Shown: positions 1 to 7,668 of the stretch, piece by piece
How the letters are laid out: the number at the start of each line of letters is the position of its first letter
Numbering within the stretch: the first letter of the stretch is position 1
Assembly: GCA_946612625.1 (NCBI GenBank)
Contig: CAMOEW010000014.1
Coordinates: 1-37,189 of the forward strand
Origin: an uncultured Prevotella sp.
Lineage (GTDB): Bacteria; Bacteroidota; Bacteroidia; Bacteroidales; Bacteroidaceae
Reading direction: 5' to 3'
Length of the DNA stretch: 37,189 nt
Notes under the pieces: model-generated
The model's database searches: none
Told to the model about the DNA's origin: nothing
Seen by the model: the letters and a program-made list of their open reading frames with translations, nothing else
Program-made: the position numbers and the translations under genes

Positions 1-3000
1 CAGTCTGTCCAAGCACGATGTTGGCAAGTACTACGAGGTCGGTTCCGTTAACCTGGTCGTCGCCGTTGATGTCGCCTTCGATTGTAGCCTCTTCCTCTGC
101 AGCCTTTGCGTAGTCGAATCCTTCAACTGGACCCTTGATGAAGAGCTTAACCTGATTGAAGAAGGTGTGAGACTTAGGATTGCCATAGATACCAAGTGCA
201 AGTTTGCCGTCCTTTATTTCAACATCCTTGTAGGTTACGTTGTTTACAGGATATGACTGTCCGATAACTTTAGCGTGAATGCTGTCGGTATAAGTGGTGT
301 CGCCCTGCTCCATCTTAGCGAGAGCCTCGCCGTTTCTAATCCAGCTTAATGAAGGATTGGCAGCATCCATACCGTCGTCCTGACGCTCACCGAAGCTAAG
401 CACGATGTCGTAGATACCCACAGGCAGACCTGTGATAGTCTGGTCAACCGTTATCTCTGAATTCCATGTCTGGAACATACCGTCGCCGGCAGGTACGTCG
501 GCATTAATGTTTTGGCTCCATCCGTGGGTCCAACCTGCGTTTGCATTGTGGTTCCAGCCAGGAACACCGTCGATGTTTGTTGTGCCGGAGTTGTTGTAAA
601 TGTTCGGGTTCTTTACGAATACCGTCATCTCATAGCTTGGCTGGATAGTCTCGTATGTGATTTCGTCGATAGTCGGAGTGAATTTATTCTCACCGGTTTT
701 TGCCAGCTCAGTGTAAACGAGCTTGCGGAGGTTCTTCTGTATTTTTCCTCGGAGAGCGTCGTTGTCGTCAAGAGCTTTCTTGGCAGCAATGATGTATGAT
801 TCTTCTTCCGAAGCACCAAGCTTAAGAGCTGCCTCGGCACCGAGACGGATACCCTCGATGAGAGTTGCGATACCTGTCATGTTACACTTCGATTCTCCCT
901 CAGTGAACATTCCATTGGCTATATTGATACCCTTAGTCATGGCTTCGATACCAGCCTTGAGCTCATTGTTGTCAACCGGCTTCAGCGGAGCATATTGTGC
1001 AACGGCTGCAACGAGGTCGGTATAAGACTTCAATACTTCAAACTTAGTACCTGCGAACTTGTCAATGATTTCCTGACCCTTGGCAGGCAGGGCGTCGAAG
1101 TCGTCGCAGAGCTTGCGGTGGTCGTTGAGGGCTGTGATACCGGCCTCAAGTTCCTTAACAGCTTCGGTGCACTTTGCAGGAGATGTGAATTCTACACCCT
1201 CATACTTGGCAAGAGCTGCTTTCAGAGTCTCCTTGTCAATACCGTCGTAGCGGTCGCTGTCGTTAGCTGCCAGACAAGCCTTGGCGTTCTTGATAGCCTG
1301 CTCAACGGCGAACATTTCAGCAGCACCCGGAGTAGAGGGCAGATAAGTGAACTTAACATTACCGAAATAGATAGGATCGTTGTAGCCGCCCGGCTCACCA
1401 TTGTTCAGACCAGGATAGAACTTCATCACGTAGTTGCCTTCTTTCTCAACCTTAACCTTAACGGTGAATGTGGGAGCACCGACAGTGGTCTGGTCGGCTC
1501 GCGGAGCCTTGTCAAGAGGATAGAATTCTTCTGCTATGATTTCTGAATCTGGATCGAAAATCTTAACCCTTATAGAACCTTCGTCACGATCCCAACGTGT
1601 AGCCATGAAGCTCAGCTCATACTTACCTGGAGTAAGGGTGAGAGGCTTTTCGGCAATTTCTCCGTAAGAAGCAAATCCGGGTTTTTCGCCATCGTGGCGG
1701 TCAGTACGTCCGCGTGAGCTCAGGTAGAGACCGATGGGCAGGTCGCCATTGTTCTTTGCAATGATACGGCAACCGCCGGTATAGTTGTTACCAGTGGTGC
1801 GCATCTCGTCGTCGCTGGCAACAATCCAACCCGGAGCAACAGTGTTGGCTCCTGATTCTGCAAAACCGTCGGTCATGACAACCTTTACAGTGTCGCTCGG
1901 GTCGCCCTTAACCTTGCCGAAGCCAAGGGTAAGTTCGTACTTGTCACCATCTTCATAGATATAGTTGATAGCCGGGAAGATGTCGGTAATGAGCAGAGTG
2001 TGTGCACCGTCGGACACTGCGTCGGCAGTAGAACGAGAGAACTTGATGATAGAATTTTCATCGTTAGCCGGAGTAACGGAGAGAGCCTCGCCGTCGAAAG
2101 TGGCCTTGATAAGAGAAGCATCTACTGCTTTGTTGAAGGTAAGAACAAAGTCCTGAAGGGTGTTTGGAAGATTGAAAGAGCCATCCTCGGGATTAGCCTC
2201 TACGAGTTTAGGCATCTCGATAACCCAAGAGTGAACATCCTCGATGTCATCATTCCATGAAGCCATTACACCGTCGAAGGTGATGTCGGCACCTGCGGGT
2301 GCATCCTCATCCTTGAACTTGATGTTTGGAGCTTCGGCAGGGTTGGTGAAGCTTACGAATACCGGCTCTGCAGAAGATGTGGGATAAGGATCGTCGAGGA
2401 ATACAAAGAACTTGCCATCTTTGCGAACTTCAGCTGAAAGCAGAGTTGCAGCCTGGCCGTTTACGGTCACGTTGAATGCTTCGGTAGGAATCAGCAAACC
2501 ATCTTCAGGAATATTCTCGGTGTCGATGGGATAGCCTAAGTCGATACGCATAATGTCGTTCTTCACGACAACTTGATTAACCAGCGACTTTGCCTCCTCT
2601 TCGAGAAGGAGAATCTCTGAAACGGTTGTCTCTGTAGCACCCCAAGGAATTTTGATAGAGTTGAGGTGAACGAAGTTCAGTGGCTCTTTGCTGTTATCGG
2701 TCATGTCGCCCATGCCTTCACGGAGGTCAACAACACCATTGCCATCGGCATCGGCCTTAACAATCTTCTGAACATATTTGCCCTCGTCAACGATGCGGTT
2801 GAACATGAATCGAACTTCCTTGCCGGGAGTGGCCTTGAAGAGAATCTTCGAATATTTTGAAAGGTCGGCATACTCATGGAAGCGAACCATACCATTGGCG
2901 TCGCCCCAAACGGTAGCACCGTTAGTTAGTTCAACACCGAAATTGGCAACAGGATTAACAACGCTGTCAGTCCGTGCCTTCCACTCAGCCGTGTCAACCT

Positions 3001-3562
3001 TTGCATCGGCATAGACACCGTCCCAATGCAGGAACATGTCGGCTGTCAGTTTGTCGGGATCCTTAATGAGGACCATCTTGCTAACCAGACCTCCGTCGGG
3101 AAGCTTGATACAGTTGAGGTGAACGAAGTCGAGCACTTCTGTGCTGCCATCGCTCATGTCGCCCATACCAGTGGTGAGGTCGAGCACTCCGTTGCCGTCG
3201 TCGCCAATGGCGATAATCTTCTGGACATAACGGCCTTCGTCAACGATTCGGTTGAGCATAAAGCGCACTCTTGTTCCGGGGGTTCCCCTGAATTCGATAC
3301 GCTTGTAGCCTGTGATGTCGGCATACTGCGTCCAAACCACGGAACCGGCGCCTGAACCAAATAATGTGGCGCCACCGGCGAGATTCTCGCCAAGGCGGAG
3401 GACGCCATCGAGATTGCCAGTCACCTGGGCGTCTCCCATAACGCCATCCCACTGCTTCCACATGTCAGCGCTAAGAGGCACTCGTGACTCTTGTGCGCTC
3501 ACACTCGTAACTCCTAACATGAGGAGCAGGAGTGCAGTAATCATTTTCGTAAAATGTTTCAT
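1..3562 (-). CDS. Secreted multidomain protein with tandem N-terminal repeats and C-terminal dockerin-like module (partial)
   Basis: The reading frame is open from ATG at 3562 to the window edge: 1187 codons, C-terminus missing. Residues 1-23 form a signal peptide ending VSA before QE. Residues about 30-167 and 173-320 are two copies of one module; both carry FNRIVDEG/LNRIVDEG, YVQKI, an acidic Ca-site-like DxDGNGVxDL, GMGDM and FVHLN. An Ig-like segment follows near 470-560. A helical, FIVAR-like region lies near 740-960 and a jelly-roll-like segment near 1000-1150. Residues 1162-1187 (GDINGDDQVNGTDLVVLANI) look like the first half of a dockerin type I repeat. No catalytic motif was recognised, so a glycan-binding or surface/scaffold role is inference. 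The gene follows the xylA terminator, has its own promoter, and carries the same phased repeats as the symporter and SusCD operons, so it probably responds to the same sugar. Confidence 0.85.
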   Translation of the reverse strand, partial: MKHFTKMITALLLLMLGVTSVSAQESRVPLSADMWKQWDGVMGDAQVTGNLDGVLRLGENLAGGATLFGSGAGSVVWTQYADITGYKRIEFRGTPGTRVRFMLNRIVDEGRYVQKIIAIGDDGNGVLDLTTGMGDMSDGSTEVLDFVHLNCIKLPDGGLVSKMVLIKDPDKLTADMFLHWDGVYADAKVDTAEWKARTDSVVNPVANFGVELTNGATVWGDANGMVRFHEYADLSKYSKILFKATPGKEVRFMFNRIVDEGKYVQKIVKADADGNGVVDLREGMGDMTDNSKEPLNFVHLNSIKIPWGATETTVSEILLLEEEAKSLVNQVVVKNDIMRIDLGYPIDTENIPEDGLLIPTEAFNVTVNGQAATLLSAEVRKDGKFFVFLDDPYPTSSAEPVFVSFTNPAEAPNIKFKDEDAPAGADITFDGVMASWNDDIEDVHSWVIEMPKLVEANPEDGSFNLPNTLQDFVLTFNKAVDASLIKATFDGEALSVTPANDENSIIKFSRSTADAVSDGAHTLLITDIFPAINYIYEDGDKYELTLGFGKVKGDPSDTVKVVMTDGFAESGANTVAPGWIVASDDEMRTTGNNYTGGCRIIAKNNGDLPIGLYLSSRGRTDRHDGEKPGFASYGEIAEKPLTLTPGKYELSFMATRWDRDEGSIRVKIFDPDSEIIAEEFYPLDKAPRADQTTVGAPTFTVKVKVEKEGNYVMKFYPGLNNGEPGGYNDPIYFGNVKFTYLPSTPGAAEMFAVEQAIKNAKACLAANDSDRYDGIDKETLKAALAKYEGVEFTSPAKCTEAVKELEAGITALNDHRKLCDDFDALPAKGQEIIDKFAGTKFEVLKSYTDLVAAVAQYAPLKPVDNNELKAGIEAMTKGINIANGMFTEGESKCNMTGIATLIEGIRLGAEAALKLGASEEESYIIAAKKALDDNDALRGKIQKNLRKLVYTELAKTGENKFTPTIDEITYETIQPSYEMTVFVKNPNIYNNSGTTNIDGVPGWNHNANAGWTHGWSQNINADVPAGDGMFQTWNSEITVDQTITGLPVGIYDIVLSFGERQDDGMDAANPSLSWIRNGEALAKMEQGDTTYTDSIHAKVIGQSYPVNNVTYKDVEIKDGKLALGIYGNPKSHTFFNQVKLFIKGPVEGFDYAKAAEEEATIEGDINGDDQVNGTDLVVLANIVLGQT

Positions 3563-3606
3563 AACAGTTTTTTTAATAGGGTTTATAAAAAAGAAAATTA
3601 CTGCTG

Positions 3607-3614
3607 CAAAGTTA
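3607..3614 (-). promoter_or_regulatory. -7 box of the dockerin-protein promoter
   Basis: TAACTTTG on the minus strand matches the Bacteroidetes -7 consensus TAnnTTTG. It would give a leader of about 40 nt to ATG 3562. No TTTG is found at the -33 spacing (AATA is there instead), which fits an activator-dependent promoter. The inference rests on motif and position only. Confidence 0.6.
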
Positions 3615-3645
3615 TGCGTTTATTTATTACATTATATTATTTTAT

Positions 3646-3715
3646 GTTTCATTACGTTTTTGTTACGTGTCAAACATGTCCGCTGCGCGTCTCATTTCAT
3701 TTTCTGTTTGTTTCA
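3646..3715 (-). promoter_or_regulatory. Operator candidate: four TGAnAC direct repeats upstream of the dockerin-protein gene
   Basis: Reading the minus strand there are TGAAAC (3715-3710), TGAGAC (3694-3689), TGACAC (3672-3667) and TGAAAC (3651-3646). Steps are 21, 22 and 21 bp. The promoter-proximal pair encloses AACAAAAAC (3664-3656). The last hexamer begins 37 bp before the -7 box. The same arrangement occurs upstream of the symporter operon and the FAS1/SusCD operon. Direct repeats about two helical turns apart fit a dimeric AraC-type regulator such as the HTCS encoded at 7669-11589; that link is inference. Confidence 0.55.
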
Positions 3716-3736
3716 TAACAGCTCTTGGGCCGTCTA

Positions 3737-3777
3737 AAACAAAGGCTACTGCGGCAAAACCGCAGTAGCCTTTGTTT
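3737..3777 (-). terminator. Intrinsic terminator after xylA
   Basis: A perfect 18-bp inverted repeat (3737-3754 with 3760-3777) surrounds a 5-nt loop. The GC core is GGCTACTGCGG and the stem ends are A/T-rich, so either strand leaves a U-rich 3' arm. It starts 20 nt past the xylA stop codon and ends the symporter-GH43-xylA transcript before the dockerin-protein promoter region. No other gene converges on it. Confidence 0.9.
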
Positions 3778-3796
3778 AAGGGGCGTTTTTTAGTGC

Positions 3797-5116
3797 TTAT
3801 TTTGCAAATAGAGCTACGATGGTCTCGTATTTCTCCTGTTTGCCCGAAGTCAGCTTCGGCTCTTCCACCTTCTTGCCATATTCGTATGCCTGCTCAAGGG
3901 TGAGCTTGCCGTCTTCGAAGTCCTTGCCAATGCCGCTGTCGAAGCTTGCATAGCGAGCTTTTTTCATTGCAGGCAGCTCTGAGTGCTCAAGGATGGCAGC
4001 TGCATTCAGCAGGGCACGTGCCATGGCATCCATGCCGCTGATATGAGCGATGAAGAGATCTTCGAGGTCGGTGGAGTTGCGGCGTATCTTTGCGTCGAAG
4101 TTGGTGCCGCCATTGCCCAGACCGCCGTTGCGAATGATTTCCATCATGGCTTGTGTCAGCTCATAGTTATCGATGGGGAACTGGTCGGTGTCCCATCCGT
4201 TTTGAGCGTCGCCACGGTTGGCATCGATACTTCCGAGCATACCATTGTCAACAGCGCAAGCCAGCTCGTGCTCGAAGGTATGGCCGGCGAGAGTGGCGTG
4301 GTTAACCTCGATGTTCACCTTGAAGTCCTTGTCGAGTCCGTGAGCACGGAGGAATCCGCATACGGTTTCTGTGTCAACATCGTACTGGTGCTTTGTAGGC
4401 TCCATTGGTTTAGGTTCGATGAGGAATGTTCCCTTGAATCCCTTGCTGCGGGCATAGTCGCGAGCCATAGTAAGCATTGTTGCCATGTGCTCCTTCTCGC
4501 GCTTCTGGTCGGTGTTGAGCAGACTCATGTAGCCCTCGCGTCCGCCCCAGAACACGTAGTTCTGACCGCCGAGCTTGATGGTAGCGTCGATGGCATTCTT
4601 TATCTGAACGATAGCTCGTGCCACAACGTCGAAGTCGGGATTGGTAGAAGCACCGTTCATATAGCGCTTGTTGCCGAACACGTTGGCTGTTCCCCAGAGA
4701 AGCTTGATATTCGGGTACTGCTTCATCTTCTCAAGTGCGTAGTCGGTGATAGCCTTCATGCGAGCCTCATACTCTGCTATTGTGTCGCCCTCTTCAATGA
4801 GGTCGATGTCGTGGAAGCAGAAGTACTCGATGCCGAGCTTGTCCATAATTTCGAAACCGGCATCCATTTTGTCCTTGGCACGCTGAACGGCATCGCCGGC
4901 TTTGTCCCATTCGTAGCTGCGGGTCTGTCCGCCAAACTGGTCGCCACTGGCAGCGCCGAGAGTGTGCCACCATGCCATGGCAAACTTCAGCCAGTCTTTC
5001 ATCTTTTTGCCCATGACAACTTTTTCAGGCTCATAATAGTGGAAAGCCATCACATTCTTACTCTCTGTTCCTTCGAAAGGAATCTTACCGATAAACGGAA
5101 AATACTCTTTTGCCAT
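3797..5116 (-). CDS. xylA: Xylose isomerase (class II)
   Basis: Interconverts D-xylose and D-xylulose in the cytoplasm, the entry step of pentose catabolism. The 439-residue length and near-continuous similarity to recalled Prevotella/Bacteroides XylA make the call secure. Visible active-site and metal residues are H102 and D105 (FHDID), W190, E234 and K236 (FLIEPKPMEP), E270 and H273 (NIEVNHA), D298 (SIDAN), D309 and D311 (WDTD). I chose ATG 5116 (MAKEYFPF), the conserved family start. The upstream in-frame ATG at 5155 would add 13 residues and overlap the GH43 stop. It is the last gene of the operon, 31 nt behind GH43. Xylulokinase, its usual partner, is not in the window. Confidence 0.97.
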   Translation of the reverse strand: MAKEYFPFIGKIPFEGTESKNVMAFHYYEPEKVVMGKKMKDWLKFAMAWWHTLGAASGDQFGGQTRSYEWDKAGDAVQRAKDKMDAGFEIMDKLGIEYFCFHDIDLIEEGDTIAEYEARMKAITDYALEKMKQYPNIKLLWGTANVFGNKRYMNGASTNPDFDVVARAIVQIKNAIDATIKLGGQNYVFWGGREGYMSLLNTDQKREKEHMATMLTMARDYARSKGFKGTFLIEPKPMEPTKHQYDVDTETVCGFLRAHGLDKDFKVNIEVNHATLAGHTFEHELACAVDNGMLGSIDANRGDAQNGWDTDQFPIDNYELTQAMMEIIRNGGLGNGGTNFDAKIRRNSTDLEDLFIAHISGMDAMARALLNAAAILEHSELPAMKKARYASFDSGIGKDFEDGKLTLEQAYEYGKKVEEPKLTSGKQEKYETIVALFAK

Positions 5117-5147
5117 AATGTTTTGTTTGTTTAATATTATGATTATG

Positions 5148-6113
5148 TTATTCACTTGTCATTGTCTTTATGTTGCCATCGCTGTCATATTCGAGAGGCA
5201 TAATCTTCATCGAACGTAGCCATGTGCGTCCGCCGCTGGGCTGGGAGTCGTGGTGCAGCAGATACCACTTGCCGTTGAATTCCACGATGCTGTGATGGGT
5301 GGTCCATCCCACGACGGGCTCAAGAATAACGCCTTTGTAGGTGAACGGTCCGTATGGATTGTCGCCTACGGCATAGCAGAGGTAGTGGGTGTCGCCGGTG
5401 GAGTAGCTGTAGTAGTACTTGCCGTTGTATTTGTGCATCCACGATGCCTCGAAGAATCGGTGCGGATTGTCGGCACTTAGCTCCTCGCCGTTTTCATCGA
5501 CGATAAGGATTGGCTTGGGCTCCTCGGCAAACTGCAGCACGTCGTCGGTCATGCGTACCACACGGGGTGGCAATGCTTTTTGGTTGCCTTCTGGCAAGCA
5601 AGCGTTCTCAAGATGTTTCCCATTGCGGCTGTAGCGCTGCAACTGTCCGCCCCAGATACCGCCAAAATATACATACACTTGTCCGTCGTCGTCCTTGAAT
5701 GCACAGGGGTCGATGGAGTAGGAGCCGCGTATGGGGTCTTTCTCCGGCACGAACGGACCTTCAGGGCTGTCGGCCACAGCCACACCGAGGTGGAATACGT
5801 CGGTCTTGTCTTTCATACAGAAAATAAGGTAGTACTTACCGTTTTTCTCGACGACATCATTGTCCCACAGCTGACGGCCTGCCCACGCAATGTCATCAGT
5901 AGAAAGAATGCAGCCTAAATCGACTGCCTCGCCGTTGTCAGGGTCGTCAAGACGAAAGACATGATAGTCTTTCATGTTGAAGTGGTCGCCGTTATCGTTC
6001 TCGGGAATGCCGCTCTCCCAGTCGTGCGACGGATAGATGTATAATTTACCGTTGAATACGTTTCCAGAGGGATCCGCCATGTAGTCTTTTGGAAATAAAT
6101 ACCTTGCTTTCAT
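5148..6113 (-). CDS. xsa: Glycoside hydrolase family 43: beta-xylosidase / alpha-L-arabinofuranosidase
   Basis: Expected to release xylose or arabinose from the non-reducing ends of xylo-oligosaccharides by inversion. The 321-residue length and sequence resemble the small Bacteroides ovatus Xsa and Prevotella exo-xylanase proteins. GH43 catalytic residues are visible: D14 (ADPSGN, general base), D135 (SIDPCAF, pKa modulator) and E222 (FFEASW, general acid); HHDSQPSGG near 287 is also typical. There is no signal peptide, so the enzyme is probably cytoplasmic and acts on oligomers imported by the symporter encoded just upstream. Only 1 nt separates the symporter stop from this ATG, indicating translational coupling; xylA follows. 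The xylose versus arabinose preference cannot be read from the sequence. Confidence 0.93.
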   Translation of the reverse strand: MKARYLFPKDYMADPSGNVFNGKLYIYPSHDWESGIPENDNGDHFNMKDYHVFRLDDPDNGEAVDLGCILSTDDIAWAGRQLWDNDVVEKNGKYYLIFCMKDKTDVFHLGVAVADSPEGPFVPEKDPIRGSYSIDPCAFKDDDGQVYVYFGGIWGGQLQRYSRNGKHLENACLPEGNQKALPPRVVRMTDDVLQFAEEPKPILIVDENGEELSADNPHRFFEASWMHKYNGKYYYSYSTGDTHYLCYAVGDNPYGPFTYKGVILEPVVGWTTHHSIVEFNGKWYLLHHDSQPSGGRTWLRSMKIMPLEYDSDGNIKTMTSE

Positions 6114-6114
6114 A

Positions 6115-7512
6115 TCATTTCTTTCTTTGTTCGATTTCGCGATTGATTTTGTCGATTACCTCATCCGACAGTTCATACTTAGATATGATGTACATTGCAA
6201 GCAGCAGCAGGATGGCAGGAATTATACATACCAGCCAGCGTATTCCTTCTTGTGCCAGGGGTGTTTGCTGCTCCATGTCGTTCATGAAGTATGCTCCGGC
6301 AGCGTTGCCTACGCTCATCATGGCAAAGGCTGTGATGAAGAACAGTGCAATGATTCGAAGCGGACGGTTGTGGAAGAATTCCATCCAAAGGTCGCTCACC
6401 TTGACGTTCTTGGTCTCTTTCTTGTCCATCACTACGCGCTCTTTGGTCTGAGTGAAGCAGAAGACGAGCAGCACCAGTCCCACGAGCGAATAGATGAGCA
6501 TGGTGTAGAACCATGCATCGGAGTCGGTGGGCAGTGTCGATGCCTGCTCCTCGGCGGCGTGATAATTGGTATATGCGAGCACAGCTCCGGGGATGACACC
6601 TCCGAGAGCCATTCCGGCTTTGAAGAAGATTCCAGTGAGGGCGTTGACAATACCTGAAATGCGGCGGCCTGTGGTGTATTCTGCGTATGAGATAACCTCA
6701 GGTATCAGTGCCCACATGTAGCCTGTTGCCACGATAACTCCCGTAGATTTGATGAACTGTGCTATATATACTAATGTGATATTGTCTTTCACAGGTCCCA
6801 TGCGGCTGATGACATAGAGCATCATCATTCCAATGATTGCCACGGTGAGGAAAATGTAGAACATATTCTTCTTTCCTACCTTGCGCTTGATGGCAGGCAC
6901 CAAAGGCATGAAAATGAACGATGGCAAGGAGCCGAGGCCCATGAATAGTGCCATCTCTAAAGGAAGGTCTTTGGCTGCTGCAAGCAATGCTACGATGATG
7001 GGTACTCCTGCTGACACTGCCAGTCCGCCGACATTTGCCATGAACATACGGACGCTCGTAAGTATGGTAATCTCATTGGTGTCGCGGGTGAGCGATGAGT
7101 TGAGAGCACCGTAAGGCACGTTGATGAGCGTGTAGAGCATCGATAGGCCGACGTATGTCACGTATGCATATATCAGTTTTATGGTGTCGCTCTGTCCGTC
7201 CATTCCATTCCAGAAACACAGAATGGCAAGCACCGTCAGCGGTATGCCGGCGAGGACAAGGTAAGAACGGTATTTACCCCAGCGAGGATTGTGCTTGTCA
7301 ACGTATGTTCCTACAAGTGGATCCCACAGTACGTCAACGAGCCTCACCACGAGAAACATTGTTGCAGCCACTCCGGGATTGAGACCATAGATGTCTGTGT
7401 AGAAAAACAGCAGATACATGCAGATGGTCTGATAGATGAGGTTTTGCGCCAGATCGCCGCTTCCAAAGCCGATGCGCTGTAACCATGACAGCTTGTAAAA
7501 TCCTTGTTCCAT
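6115..7512 (-). CDS. GPH-family sugar:cation symporter (xyloside/pentoside transporter)
   Basis: Inner-membrane importer of the glycoside-pentoside-hexuronide (GPH/MFS-like) family, probably taking xylobiose or short xylo-oligosaccharides into the cytoplasm with Na+ or H+. The protein has about 12 hydrophobic segments. Family features are the N-terminal GFGSGDLAQNLIYQ, the loop DxxVGTYVDKHNPRWGKYRSYL, and NVPYGALNSSLTRD. I start it at ATG 7512 (MEQGFYKLSW), giving 465 residues. A longer frame begins at 7569, but the -7 box at 7546-7539 lies inside that extension, so the mRNA should begin after it. First gene of a three-gene operon with GH43 and xylA. The order resembles the xynD-xynB pair of Prevotella bryantii, which supports the substrate guess. 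Confidence 0.9.
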   Translation of the reverse strand: MEQGFYKLSWLQRIGFGSGDLAQNLIYQTICMYLLFFYTDIYGLNPGVAATMFLVVRLVDVLWDPLVGTYVDKHNPRWGKYRSYLVLAGIPLTVLAILCFWNGMDGQSDTIKLIYAYVTYVGLSMLYTLINVPYGALNSSLTRDTNEITILTSVRMFMANVGGLAVSAGVPIIVALLAAAKDLPLEMALFMGLGSLPSFIFMPLVPAIKRKVGKKNMFYIFLTVAIIGMMMLYVISRMGPVKDNITLVYIAQFIKSTGVIVATGYMWALIPEVISYAEYTTGRRISGIVNALTGIFFKAGMALGGVIPGAVLAYTNYHAAEEQASTLPTDSDAWFYTMLIYSLVGLVLLVFCFTQTKERVVMDKKETKNVKVSDLWMEFFHNRPLRIIALFFITAFAMMSVGNAAGAYFMNDMEQQTPLAQEGIRWLVCIIPAILLLLAMYIISKYELSDEVIDKINREIEQRKK

Positions 7513-7538
7513 TTCTGTTATAGTTTTATTACTGGCTG

Positions 7539-7546
7539 CAAAGTTA
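7539..7546 (-). promoter_or_regulatory. -7 box of the symporter-GH43-xylA operon
   Basis: TAACTTTG on the minus strand, preceded after 20 bp by GTTG (7570-7567), a 3/4 match to the -33 TTTG. Predicted start near 7535 leaves a leader of about 23 nt to ATG 7512 and excludes the ATG at 7569. Confidence 0.65.
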
Positions 7547-7578
7547 TTGTATTTATTAATAGCAGACAACCCTATTTC

Positions 7579-7605
7579 GTTCCATAAGTTTTTGTTTATG
7601 TCTCA
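7579..7605 (-). promoter_or_regulatory. Operator candidate: TGAGAC/TGGAAC direct repeat upstream of the symporter operon
   Basis: TGAGAC (7605-7600) and TGGAAC (7584-7579) lie 21 bp apart on the minus strand, with AACAAAAAC (7596-7588) between them and GAAA directly after. The proximal hexamer starts 38 bp before the -7 box. It is the simplest copy of the element also found at 3646-3715 and 28450-28497. Confidence 0.6.
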
Positions 7606-7668
7606 TAACGCTCTTTTTCCTAATTATACCCCATATTGTATTTGCCGAATACAGGTAAGACATTGTCG

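Noticed and set aside
3983..5134. Long plus-strand open frame (383 codons) opposite xylA
   Set aside because: Antisense shadow of a strongly conserved gene; the protein resembles no family and has a codon pattern mirroring xylA.
5117..5155. Upstream ATG extending xylA by 13 residues
   Set aside because: The extension is not part of the conserved XylA start and overlaps the GH43 stop.
7637..7653. Small inverted repeat tgtatt/aataca downstream of the HTCS gene
   Set aside because: Only 6 bp, A/T-rich, no T run; too weak to call a terminator.
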